Positions 56,973-64,000 of a stretch of DNA of 64,000 nucleotides are shown one piece after another. The position numbers and the translations under genes are program-made. Source of the stretch: Mycobacterium colombiense. Its GTDB lineage: Bacteria > Actinomycetota > Actinomycetes > Mycobacteriales > Mycobacteriaceae. Under the pieces are notes generated by a model. That model saw only the letters and a list, made by a program, of their open reading frames with translations. It was not told the DNA's origin and ran no database searches. The stretch spans positions 1 through 64,000 of the forward strand of contig NZ_LZSX01000018.1 in assembly GCF_001665835.1 (NCBI RefSeq), given 5' to 3'. The stretch's first letter is position 1. Every line of letters begins with the position of its first letter.

Positions 56973-57533
56973 GTGTCCTCGATGATGACCACCCTGGACG
57001 GGTTCCCCGTGCCGGTGGTTGTGGCCGGCCCGGAGAACGGCGTCGTCGTCGTCATACTGGGCGACGAGGACCGCGTCCCGGCGGCGTACGACGCGGTCTG
57101 CGAGCGGCTGCACACCGCATCGCTTCGGACGGTCGTGGTCGGCTTCGATCACCGCCTGACCCCCAAGTCGGTGATCGGCATCCTCGACGCGCTGGGCATC
57201 GGGTGGGCCGTGATCATGGGCGACCGCGCCGGCGGCGAGCTCGCCTGGGAACTGACCGCGACCCGGCTGGGCCGGTTCGTCGGACTGGTGGTGATCGACC
57301 GCGGCCATCCGCGGGCCGGCGATTACGAAGGCGCCATCACCGACGGACATTGCCCGCCCGTCGAGATCGGCACCACCGTGTTGGTCAGCTCGCCGGCCGC
57401 CCGGGCGGTGGCCGAGGCCAGCCAGCGCTACGTCTACGCCGAATACCGGGTGGTGCACCTGGGGCGGCGCACCGTGCAGGAGTCCACGGCGCAACTGGCT
57501 GCCGAGATCATTTTGCGCACCAGCACCTGGTAG
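56973..57533 (+). CDS. Alpha/beta-hydrolase-like protein with Arg at the nucleophile position
   Basis: A 186-aa protein that aligns to the core of alpha/beta hydrolases: WAVIMGDRAGGELAWEL corresponds to the nucleophile elbow (GxSxGG), and FVGLVVIDRGHP to the strand after it. The Ser/Cys/Asp position of the elbow holds Arg (GDRAG), and the protein is shorter than active members. It is likely non-catalytic. GTG 56973 is used because it lies six bases after a TAnnnT element; ATG 56982 and 56985 are alternatives. It precedes glnA4 by 20 bp and may be co-transcribed. Confidence 0.75.
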   Translation: MSSMMTTLDGFPVPVVVAGPENGVVVVILGDEDRVPAAYDAVCERLHTASLRTVVVGFDHRLTPKSVIGILDALGIGWAVIMGDRAGGELAWELTATRLGRFVGLVVIDRGHPRAGDYEGAITDGHCPPVEIGTTVLVSSPAARAVAEASQRYVYAEYRVVHLGRRTVQESTAQLAAEIILRTSTW

Positions 57534-57553
57534 CGCCTGGTTGACTGACGGTC

Positions 57554-58948
57554 ATGGCCAGTGAAGAACGTGCTCTGACCGATCCGAATGCCGCGATGTT
57601 GTCGTTGGCCGCGCTCGAACGACTCGCGGGCGCCGGCGAGGTGGATACCGTCATCGTGGCGTTCGCCGACATGCAGGGCCGGCTGGTCGGGAAGCGGATC
57701 GACGCGCGGCTGTTCCTCGACGAGGTCGCCGCCCACGGCGCCGAGTGCTGCGGCTACCTCCTCGCCGTCGACGTCGACATGAACACCGTGGGCGGGTATG
57801 CGATGTCGAGCTGGGACACCGGATACGGCGACACGGTGGCCAGGCCCGACCTGTCCACCCTGCGCCGCATTCCCTGGCTGCCCGGCACGGCGTTGGTGAT
57901 CGCCGACGTGGGCTGGGCCGACGGCAGCCCGGTCACCGTGTCGCCGCGGGCGATCCTGCGCCGCCAGCTGGACCGGCTGGCCGACCGGGGCCTGGCCGCC
58001 GACGTCGCCACCGAGCTGGAATTCATCGTGTTCGACGAGCCCTACCGCCAGGCCTGGGCCACCGGGTACCGCGGGCTGACCCCGGCCAGCGACTACAACA
58101 TCGACTACGCGATCTCGGCGTCGTCGCGTATGGAGCCGCTGCTGCGCGACATCCGTCGGGGAATGATCGGCGCCGGCCTGCGATTCGAGGCCGTCAAAGG
58201 CGAATGCAACAGGGGGCAGCAGGAAATCGGTTTCCGGTACGCCGACGCGCTGGTCACCTGTGACAACCACGTCATCTACAAGAACGGTGCCAAGGAGATC
58301 GCCGACCAACATGGCAAGAGCCTGACGTTCATGGCGAAATACGATGAGCGAGAAGGGAACAGCTGTCATATTCACCTCTCGCTGCGTGACCCGCAGGGCG
58401 GTGCGGTGTTCGCCGACCCCAGCCGCCCGCACGGCATGTCGCCGGCGTTCGGTGGTTTCCTGGCCGGCCTGCTGGCCACCTTGGGCGACCTCACGCTCTT
58501 TTACGCGCCGAACATCAACTCCTACAAGCGATTCGCCGACGGCAGTTTCGCGCCGACCGCGCTGGCGTGGGGTTTGGACAATCGGACCTGCGCGCTGCGG
58601 GTGGTCGGCCACGGGCCCAACACCCGGGTCGAGTGCCGCGTCCCCGGCGGCGACGTCAACCCGTATCTGGCGGTGGCGGCGATGGTCGCCGGCGGGCTGT
58701 ACGGTATCGAACGGGGCCTCGAGCTACCGGAGCCCTGCGCGGGAAACGCCTACCAGGCTCCCGGCGTCGAGCGGTTGCCCGTCACGCTGGCAGAGGCGGC
58801 CTCGGTGTTCGAGCGCTCGACGCTCGCGCGGGACGTGTTCGGCGACGACGTGGTCGCCCACTATCTGAACAACGCCCGGGTGGAGCTGGCGGCGTTCAAC
58901 GCGGCGGTCACCGACTGGGAGAGGATGCGTGGGTTTGAACGCCTCTAG
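57554..58948 (+). CDS. glnA4: Glutamine synthetase-like enzyme GlnA4
   Basis: A 464-aa member of the glutamine synthetase fold, type close to gamma-glutamylpolyamine/ethanolamine synthetases. N-terminal beta-grasp and the catalytic domain with VATELEFIVFDE, the metal site EAVKGECNRGQQEI, HIHLSLRD and the NRTCALRVVGHG segment. In Streptomyces GlnA4 glutamylates ethanolamine, which fits the following glutamine amidotransferase and aldehyde dehydrogenase as an amine catabolic set. ATG 57554. Its last 20 bp overlap the next gene. Confidence 0.9.
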   Translation: MASEERALTDPNAAMLSLAALERLAGAGEVDTVIVAFADMQGRLVGKRIDARLFLDEVAAHGAECCGYLLAVDVDMNTVGGYAMSSWDTGYGDTVARPDLSTLRRIPWLPGTALVIADVGWADGSPVTVSPRAILRRQLDRLADRGLAADVATELEFIVFDEPYRQAWATGYRGLTPASDYNIDYAISASSRMEPLLRDIRRGMIGAGLRFEAVKGECNRGQQEIGFRYADALVTCDNHVIYKNGAKEIADQHGKSLTFMAKYDEREGNSCHIHLSLRDPQGGAVFADPSRPHGMSPAFGGFLAGLLATLGDLTLFYAPNINSYKRFADGSFAPTALAWGLDNRTCALRVVGHGPNTRVECRVPGGDVNPYLAVAAMVAGGLYGIERGLELPEPCAGNAYQAPGVERLPVTLAEAASVFERSTLARDVFGDDVVAHYLNNARVELAAFNAAVTDWERMRGFERL

Positions 58949-59804
58949 GTCCGATGGTGGCGATCCGCCGCGCCCGGCTGCGCCGCGCTTGCGATCGCCA
59001 CGGTTCGATGGTGGCGACCCGCCGCGCCCGGCTGCGCCGCGCTTGCGATCGCCACGGTTCGATGGTGGCGACCCGCCGCGAAGCCACCCGGTGATCGGCC
59101 TGACGACGTATCTGGAGCAGGTGCAGACCGGCATCTGGGACATCCGGGCCGGGTACCTGCCCGCCGATTATTTCGAAGGCGTCATCCTGGCCGGCGGGAT
59201 CGCGGTGCTGCTGCCGCCGCAGCCGGTGGACGCCGAGATCGTCGACTCGGTCCTGGACGGCTTGCACGCGCTGGTGATCACCGGGGGATACGACCTGGAC
59301 CCCGCCAGCTACGGTCAGCCACCGCACCCGACCACCGACGCCCCCCGCACCGACCGCGACGCATGGGAATTCGCGCTGTTGCAGGGCGCGCTTCGGCGGG
59401 GCCTGCCGGTGCTGGGAATCTGCCGCGGCGCACAGGTGCTCAACGTCGCGCTGGGCGGTACGCTGCACCAGCACCTGCCCGACGTGCTCGGGCACAGCGG
59501 GCACCGGGCGGGCAACGGGGTGTTCACCAGGCTGCCGGTGCGCACGGTGGCGGGTACCCGGCTGGCCGCATTGGTCGGGGAGTCCGCCGATGCGCCGAGC
59601 TATCACCATCAGGCCGTCGACCGGGTGGGGGACGGCCTGGTGGTCAGCGCGCGGGACGCGGACGGCGTCGTCGAGGGGCTGGAGCTGCCGGGCGACAGGT
59701 TTGTGCTTGCGGTGCAATGGCATCCGGAACAGTCGCTGCAAGACCTGCGGTTGTTCGCAGCGATCGTCGACGCCGCCCGGTCCTACGCGGGGCGGGCGAG
59801 TTGA
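58929..59804 (+). CDS. Class I glutamine amidotransferase, PuuD-like, with N-terminal 18-aa repeats (Rv2859c-like)
   Basis: A 291-aa protein. The class I triad is present: Cys in LGICRGAQVLN, His and Glu in VQWHPEQS. Family members such as PuuD hydrolyse gamma-glutamyl amines to glutamate. The N-terminus (residues 8-52) is formed by 2.4 copies of an 18-residue repeat ([18 protein letters not shown]), encoded by the 54-bp tandem repeat. The GTG 58929 start overlaps glnA4; a start after the repeats is possible. From memory, Rv2859c carries similar repeats, so they may be translated in relatives too. Confidence 0.88.
   Translation: MGLNASRSDGGDPPRPAAPRLRSPRFDGGDPPRPAAPRLRSPRFDGGDPPRSHPVIGLTTYLEQVQTGIWDIRAGYLPADYFEGVILAGGIAVLLPPQPVDAEIVDSVLDGLHALVITGGYDLDPASYGQPPHPTTDAPRTDRDAWEFALLQGALRRGLPVLGICRGAQVLNVALGGTLHQHLPDVLGHSGHRAGNGVFTRLPVRTVAGTRLAALVGESADAPSYHHQAVDRVGDGLVVSARDADGVVEGLELPGDRFVLAVQWHPEQSLQDLRLFAAIVDAARSYAGRAS
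58953..59080 (+). repeat. 54-bp tandem repeat, 2.4 copies, inside the amidotransferase gene
   Basis: Units start at 58953, 59007 and 59061, exactly 54 bp apart, and differ by few bases; the third copy ends after about 20 bp. The unit is the dispersed repeat (16544, 36227) extended by CACGGTTC. The period of 18 codons keeps the frame open. Confidence 0.95.
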
Positions 59805-61165
59805 GTGCCGCGCGGCTGATCAACCCGGCGACCGAGGAAGTGCTGCGCTCGGTCGAGCACGCCGATGCCGCGGCGGTCGACGACGCGGTGGACCGGGCGC
59901 GGGCGGCCCAGCGGCGGTGGGCGCGGTTGTCCCCGGCCGAGCGGGCCGCCGGCCTGCGGGCCTTTGCCGCCGCCGTCGACGCCCATCTCGGCGAGCTGGC
60001 CGCACTCGAGGTCGCCAACTCCGGGCATCCCATCGCGTCGGCCGAATGGGAGGCCGGTCACGTCCGCGACGTGTTGAACTTCTACGCGGCCAGTCCGGAA
60101 CGCTTGTCCGGCAAGCAAATTCCCGTCGCCGGTGGCCTGGACGTCACGTTCAACGAGCCGATGGGCGTGGTCGGCGTGATCACGCCGTGGAACTTCCCGA
60201 TGCCCATCGCGTCGTGGGGTTTCGCTCCGGCCCTGGCCGCGGGCAACGCCGTGCTGATCAAACCCGCCGAGGCGACGCCGCTGACCACCATCCGGCTCGG
60301 TGAGCTCGCGGTGCAAGCCGGCCTCGACGCGGACCTGCTGCAGGTGCTGCCGGGTCGGGGTGCGGTGGTCGGGGAGCGGTTCGTCACCCACCCCGGCATC
60401 CGCAAGATCGTGTTCACCGGGTCCACCGACGTCGGCAAGCAGGTGATGACCGGTGCGGCCGCTCTGGTGAAGCGGGTGACCCTGGAACTGGGCGGCAAGA
60501 GCGCCAACATCGTGTTCGCCGACTGCGACCTCGAGCGCGCCGCCGCGACCGCACCGGCCGGCGTGTTCGACAACGCGGGCCAGGACTGCTGCGCCCGCAG
60601 CCGAATCCTGGTGCAGCGCAGCGTCTACGACCGGTTCATGGAGCTGCTCGAACCCGCCGTCACCCGCGTCGTGGTCGGCGACCCGGCGTCCCGGAGCACC
60701 GAGATGGGTCCGCTGGTGTCGGCCGCGCACCGCGACAAGGTGGCGTCGTATGTGCCCGACGACGCCCCTGTCGCATTTCGCGGCGCCGCGCCGTCCGGAC
60801 GCGGATTCTGGTTCCCGCCAACGGTTCTGACTCCGCAGCGCACCGACCGCAGCGTCACCGACGAGATCTTCGGGCCGGTGGTCACGGTGCTGACCTTCGA
60901 CGACGAGCACGACGCCATCACCCTGGCCAACGACACCAGCTACGGGCTGTCCGGATCGATCTGGACCGACGACCTGTCCCGTGCGCTGCGCGTGTCGCGG
61001 GCGATCGAATCCGGGAATCTATCGGTGAATTCGCACTCGTCGGTGCGGTACAGCACGCCGTTCGGCGGGTTCAAGCAGTCCGGGCTGGGCCGTGAGCTAG
61101 GCCCGGATGCGCCGTTGCACTTCACCGAGACCAAGAACGTGTTCATCGCGATCAGAGAGGATTAG
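59801..61165 (+). CDS. aldC: Aldehyde dehydrogenase AldC
   Basis: An NAD(P)-dependent aldehyde dehydrogenase of 454 aa. Catalytic Cys in NAGQDCCARSR, the Glu in LELGGKSAN, VVGVITPWNFPM and IFTGSTDVGK-like VFTGSTDVGK for the cofactor, and NSHSSVRYSTPFGGFKQSG near the end. The start TTG 59801 overlaps the amidotransferase stop (TTGA), giving SAARLINPATEE as in relatives. It likely oxidises an amino-aldehyde from amine breakdown; the substrate is unknown. Confidence 0.92.
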   Translation: MSAARLINPATEEVLRSVEHADAAAVDDAVDRARAAQRRWARLSPAERAAGLRAFAAAVDAHLGELAALEVANSGHPIASAEWEAGHVRDVLNFYAASPERLSGKQIPVAGGLDVTFNEPMGVVGVITPWNFPMPIASWGFAPALAAGNAVLIKPAEATPLTTIRLGELAVQAGLDADLLQVLPGRGAVVGERFVTHPGIRKIVFTGSTDVGKQVMTGAAALVKRVTLELGGKSANIVFADCDLERAAATAPAGVFDNAGQDCCARSRILVQRSVYDRFMELLEPAVTRVVVGDPASRSTEMGPLVSAAHRDKVASYVPDDAPVAFRGAAPSGRGFWFPPTVLTPQRTDRSVTDEIFGPVVTVLTFDDEHDAITLANDTSYGLSGSIWTDDLSRALRVSRAIESGNLSVNSHSSVRYSTPFGGFKQSGLGRELGPDAPLHFTETKNVFIAIRED

Positions 61166-61168
61166 GCG

Positions 61169-61948
61169 GTGGCGGTCGATCTCACCCAACGATTGGCGGG
61201 CCGCGTGGCCGTCGTCACCGGCGCCGGCGGCGGCATCGGGCTGGCCGCGGCTCGGCGGATGCATGCCGAGGGTGCCACCATCGTGATCGGCGACATCGAC
61301 GCCGACGCGGGCGGGGCCGCGGCCGACGAACTGTCCGGCTTGTTCGTGCCCACCGACGTGGCCGATGAGAACGCGGTCAACGCGCTCTTCGATACCGCGG
61401 CGCGGGCCCACGCGCGCATCGACATCGCGTTCAACAACGCCGGCATCTCGCCGCCCGACGACGATCTGATCGAGAACACCGAACTGCCGGCGTGGCAACG
61501 CGTCCAGGACGTCAACCTGAAGTCGGTGTACCTGTGTTGCCGGGCGGCGTTGCGGCACATGGTTCCCGCGCAGAAAGGCTCGATCATCAACACGGCGTCG
61601 TTCGTCGCCGTCCTGGGGTCGGCGACGTCGCAGATCTCCTACACCGCCTCCAAGGGCGGCGTGCTGGCCATGTCGCGCGAACTGGGTGTGCAGTTCGCCC
61701 GGCAGGGCATCCGGGTGAACGCGCTGTGCCCCGGGCCGGTCAACACCCCGCTACTGCAAGAGCTTTTCGCCAAGGACCCCGAGCGGGCCGCCCGCCGGCT
61801 GGTGCACGTCCCGGTCGGCCGATTCGCCAATCCCGACGAAATCGCTTCGGCAGTAGCGTTTTTGGCTAGCGATGACGCGTCATTCATCACCGCTTCGACG
61901 TTCATGGTCGACGGCGGCATCAGCGCGGCCTACGTCACCCCGCTTTAA
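61169..61948 (+). CDS. Short-chain dehydrogenase (Rv2857c-like)
   Basis: A 259-aa SDR. Cofactor loop VTGAGGGIGLAAA, NNAGIS, catalytic Ser in NTASFVAVLG, and Y-x-x-x-K as YTASK. C-terminal FMVDGGISAAYVTPL, the usual end. GTG 61169 starts 3 bp after aldC, so it is the last gene of the glnA4 operon. Substrate unknown; it could be a hydroxyl intermediate in amine or amino-acid breakdown. Confidence 0.92.
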   Translation: MAVDLTQRLAGRVAVVTGAGGGIGLAAARRMHAEGATIVIGDIDADAGGAAADELSGLFVPTDVADENAVNALFDTAARAHARIDIAFNNAGISPPDDDLIENTELPAWQRVQDVNLKSVYLCCRAALRHMVPAQKGSIINTASFVAVLGSATSQISYTASKGGVLAMSRELGVQFARQGIRVNALCPGPVNTPLLQELFAKDPERAARRLVHVPVGRFANPDEIASAVAFLASDDASFITASTFMVDGGISAAYVTPL

Positions 61949-62901
61949 CCGCCGTACTTGTCGGCCGCATGTGACCCGGGATGCTCGCTGATCGCGACCA
62001 AGTGGATGGGCTCGCCGACCCGGTCCTCACGCAGCCGCTCCATCATGGGGGCGGCGGCCGCCCAGGCGCGCGGCACCGACAGCACACCGACCGGCATCCC
62101 GCGGCCCAGCCGCGCGTTCACGCCGTTGGGGACAGCCGGCCTGGGGAACAGCGATTGCAGGGCCGCGGTCTTGTTCATCGAATTGAGATGGCCGATCGCG
62201 AAGTCCGACGGCGCGGTCACCGAATTCAGTTTCGACAGCCACGGGGTGACCGCGGCGAGGGATGCTTCGAGCGTGCTCAGCGGCGACGACGACAGCCGTT
62301 TGAGGGTGTCGGGTATCACCGACATCAGTTCGCAGCCGGCGGATATGACGTCCGGCGCCGACTGCAGGGCCCAATTACGTTTGGTCACAGCGGGATTGCC
62401 GTGCGGCGCGGGGAAGGGGGCCATCGTCACGGCGGCGGCCGCGGCCTCGGCGTAGGCGTACATGGCGTCGGCGTTTCGCGCCCACATCGCGTCGTACTCG
62501 GCATCGACGTTCGCGATCGCCGCGCTCCGCTGGCCCAGACAATTCGTCGACACCAGCGATATTCGTTGCGTCCGGTTGCCGGTGACCTCCTGCGGCGGCA
62601 CCGTCGCCGCGAAGGCCGACTGATGCGCGCCGGCCGCCGCCGCGAGCTGGGTGGCCGCGTGCTCGCTGCGGGTCGCGACGGCGTCGAGCCAGTCGACGTA
62701 GCATGCCGCGGCTTGGCTGAGCGCCGCGCCGTCGCCGTCCGCCGCCAGCCGTGCGGTAACCGCCCGGTAGTCGGCCGCCGCGCTGAAGAGCCGTACGGCC
62801 AACGCTTCCCACGCCGCGGCGGCGCGGGTCATCGATCCCGCGCCGGGACCCGAATACATCAGCCCGGAGCTGATCTCCGGAGGTAGCGTCGCGAAACTCA
62901 T
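61945..62901 (-). CDS. Lone PPE family protein, SVP subgroup
   Basis: A 318-aa PPE protein starting MSFATLPPEISSGLMYSG with the Pro-Pro-Glu motif at residues 7-9 and W31 in AAAAWEAL of the helical hairpin. GVLSVPRAWA near the C-terminus is the SVP motif. PPE proteins are secreted through ESX type VII systems and normally pair with a PE protein; no PE gene is adjacent. The stop overlaps the SDR stop by 4 bp (convergent). GGAGG precedes ATG 62901. Confidence 0.9.
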   Translation of the reverse strand: MSFATLPPEISSGLMYSGPGAGSMTRAAAAWEALAVRLFSAAADYRAVTARLAADGDGAALSQAAACYVDWLDAVATRSEHAATQLAAAAGAHQSAFAATVPPQEVTGNRTQRISLVSTNCLGQRSAAIANVDAEYDAMWARNADAMYAYAEAAAAAVTMAPFPAPHGNPAVTKRNWALQSAPDVISAGCELMSVIPDTLKRLSSSPLSTLEASLAAVTPWLSKLNSVTAPSDFAIGHLNSMNKTAALQSLFPRPAVPNGVNARLGRGMPVGVLSVPRAWAAAAPMMERLREDRVGEPIHLVAISEHPGSHAADKYGG

Positions 62902-63058
62902 TACAACCTCCGCCTGCCTGTGGCGGTACATGTGGTGCCCGAAAACATGAGGGTCTTCTTTCACGAGATAGACACGAGGGTTACAAGCCGTGGGTTCGCT
63001 CAAGTGTCGCGCGCACACACCGTGCGTCGGCGAAACACGCCCGTCCAGGATGTAACGA

Positions 63059-63511
63059 TCAGCGGCGGGCGATGCAGATCCGGGTCAAGATATCTCGGTC
63101 GGACGCGATGGCCGCGGGTGCGCGGGGCTGGGTCCCGCCGGGCGCAAACCCTATCGGGGTGAACGACGATGGCGCCGTCGTCAGCACCGATTGCGGTGAC
63201 AAGCGGTTCCACGTCAGGGGCCGTTCCTTGGTCATCCACGCGCTGCGGAACGGCTTGTTCTTGTTCGCCGGTGCCGACGACCGCGCGGCAGCGAGGGCGG
63301 CCCGGCCGAGGGCGACCGGACGGTCATGCGTCAGCCCGGCGTGCGTGCCGACCGTTGCCGCCGACCAGGCCGCCGGCTCCGGCGGCGCCGCCGCGGCGAA
63401 GTTGGGCCGCAGCCACGAACCCGTGACCAGGGCGATGAACACCCCCAGCGCGGCGGTAACCGCGATGGCCAGCTGCCATCGCCGAGTTACGCCAACGCCC
63501 CGGACAACCAC
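63059..63511 (-). CDS. Hypothetical membrane or exported protein
   Basis: A 150-aa frame from GTG 63511. The N-terminus has a basic stretch (TRRWQ) and a hydrophobic helix (LAIAVTAALGVFIALVTG), the look of a signal anchor, followed by a Pro/Ala/Thr-rich region with no known domain. I do not recognise the protein. The hydrophobic helix and orientation argue for a real gene, but the C-terminal half is unconvincing. Located between the PPE gene and the PEP-mutase gene on the same strand. Confidence 0.5.
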   Translation of the reverse strand: MVVRGVGVTRRWQLAIAVTAALGVFIALVTGSWLRPNFAAAAPPEPAAWSAATVGTHAGLTHDRPVALGRAALAAARSSAPANKNKPFRSAWMTKERPLTWNRLSPQSVLTTAPSSFTPIGFAPGGTQPRAPAAIASDRDILTRICIARR

Positions 63512-63580
63512 AGTGCACCGAATGTACCGCGCGAAAATCGGTGAACGGTCCCAGCGAGCTGTGAACTCGATCCGAGTCCG

Positions 63581-64000
63581 TCAGCGATCGGACCCGCGGG
63601 GATCGATGAGCTCGTTGAAGTCGGCGACGCTGTGAATGCCGTCGACATAGTCGAACGAGCCGTTTTCGAGCACTTCGCGTGCGGCACGGACGACGGCGGT
63701 AAGCCCGGTGCGGCAAAAGGAGGTGCCGATCGACACCCTGCGCACCCCGAATTCCTTGAGCTGCACGAGCGTGAAAGTCGCCGGCCCGAACCCGGCGACA
63801 TAGTTGAACGGCCGGTTGACGCTGCCGCACACCCGGCGCAGCGCGGCCTCGTCGGGCAGGCCGGGTGCGTACAACACATCGGCGCCGGCCGCCTCGAATG
63901 CCTGCAGCCGGGACACCGTGTCGTCGAGGTCCGGGCGGCCGCGGATGAAGTTCTCCGAGCGGGCGGTCAGTGTGAAGGGATGAGGCAGCGCCCGCGCGGC
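63581..64000 (-). CDS. Isocitrate lyase / PEP mutase family protein (start outside window)
   Basis: The C-terminal 139 residues of a TIM-barrel enzyme in the isocitrate lyase/PEP phosphomutase superfamily. The frame is open through base 64000 (ARALPHPFTLTARSENFIRG at the edge). AFEAAGADVLYAPGLPD is the substrate-barrel strand, and FNYVAGFGPATFTLVQLKEF with GVRRVSIGTSFCRTGL match the C-terminal part of family members. The N-terminal active site (with the metal-binding Asp residues) is beyond the window, so the reaction cannot be named. Stop at 63581. Confidence 0.88.
   Translation of the reverse strand, partial: AARALPHPFTLTARSENFIRGRPDLDDTVSRLQAFEAAGADVLYAPGLPDEAALRRVCGSVNRPFNYVAGFGPATFTLVQLKEFGVRRVSIGTSFCRTGLTAVVRAAREVLENGSFDYVDGIHSVADFNELIDPRGSDR

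Noticed and set aside
58953..59080. CRISPR array
   Set aside because: The units are near-identical in tandem with no unique spacers, only 2.4 copies, and they are coding.
63487..63879. Other-frame ORF overlapping the PEP-mutase-family gene
   Set aside because: Out of frame with the family-like sequence that runs to the window edge.

Overview
The window is high-GC actinobacterial DNA. Its gene order matches, in reverse orientation, the Mycobacterium tuberculosis interval from ftsY (Rv2921c) to about Rv2857c; this comparison is from memory, since no search was possible. Genes missing relative to M. tuberculosis (fdhF, the mpt70-dipZ-mpt83 block, relFG) and added genes (a lactate-monooxygenase-like enzyme, a GAF-ANTAR regulator, cobQ beside mapB, a lone PPE gene) point to a non-tuberculous Mycobacterium. 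The M. avium complex is my best inference. No rRNA, tRNA, IS element, phage or CRISPR array was seen.

Layout. 1-5471: ftsY (5' end cut by the window), then the nitrogen cluster amt-glnB-glnD behind a GlnR-like box. 5482-8131 (minus): an SF2 helicase and an alpha/beta hydrolase. 8309-16530: ffh, an amidohydrolase, pknI, a D-aminoacylase-like hydrolase with a TetR regulator, a DacB2-type D,D-carboxypeptidase (minus) and an NTF2-like protein. 16760-22602: the translation and secretion block rpsP-khpA-rimM-trmD, lppW (minus), rplS, lepB, rnhB and a DUF2469 gene. 22609-32706: GAF-ANTAR regulator, epimerase, fdhD, yraN, comM, a small antisense membrane gene, dprA, viuB, lactate-monooxygenase-like enzyme, xerC and an M23 peptidase. 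33010-36697: rpsB-tsf, amiC and a MarR regulator. 36819-41531: a stress/envelope accessory stretch (ChaB/Rho-N protein, SDR, tiny acidic protein, MPT63-like secreted protein, acyltransferase, orphan OmpR-type regulator, CsbD-like protein). 41862-50873: pyrH-frr-cdsA-rlmN, mpt53-ccdA, DUF2631, dxr-rip1-ispG. 50922-64000: GNAT, penicillin-binding lipoprotein, DUF1707, mapB, cobQ, a degenerate alpha/beta hydrolase, glnA4-glutamine amidotransferase-aldC-SDR, PPE (minus), an unknown exported protein, and a PEP-mutase-family gene cut by the right edge.

How the genes work together. FtsY, Ffh and LepB supply co-translational targeting and signal-peptide cleavage. RpsP, RimM, TrmD, RplS, RpsB, Tsf, Frr, RlmN and MapB make and maintain ribosomes and new proteins. 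Amt, GlnB and GlnD sense and import nitrogen, and the glnA4 operon looks like an amine/polyamine catabolic set. Dxr and IspG belong to the MEP isoprenoid pathway. Rip1, DacB2, the penicillin-binding lipoprotein, the M23 peptidase and Mpt53/CcdA act on the envelope.

The most interesting non-genic signals are: a chain of overlapping mini-ORFs containing a MIRU-like element between rip1 and ispG; apparently leaderless promoters (TAnnnT six or seven bases before the start codon) at about nine genes; a leaderless 19-codon ORF whose stop overlaps the fdhD start; a 34-codon leader ORF before rpsB; near-identical promoters for rpsP and rplS; and one GC-rich repeat found at four gene ends, which has become a 54-bp in-frame tandem repeat inside one gene. 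I did not find a convincing wholly new multi-gene system.
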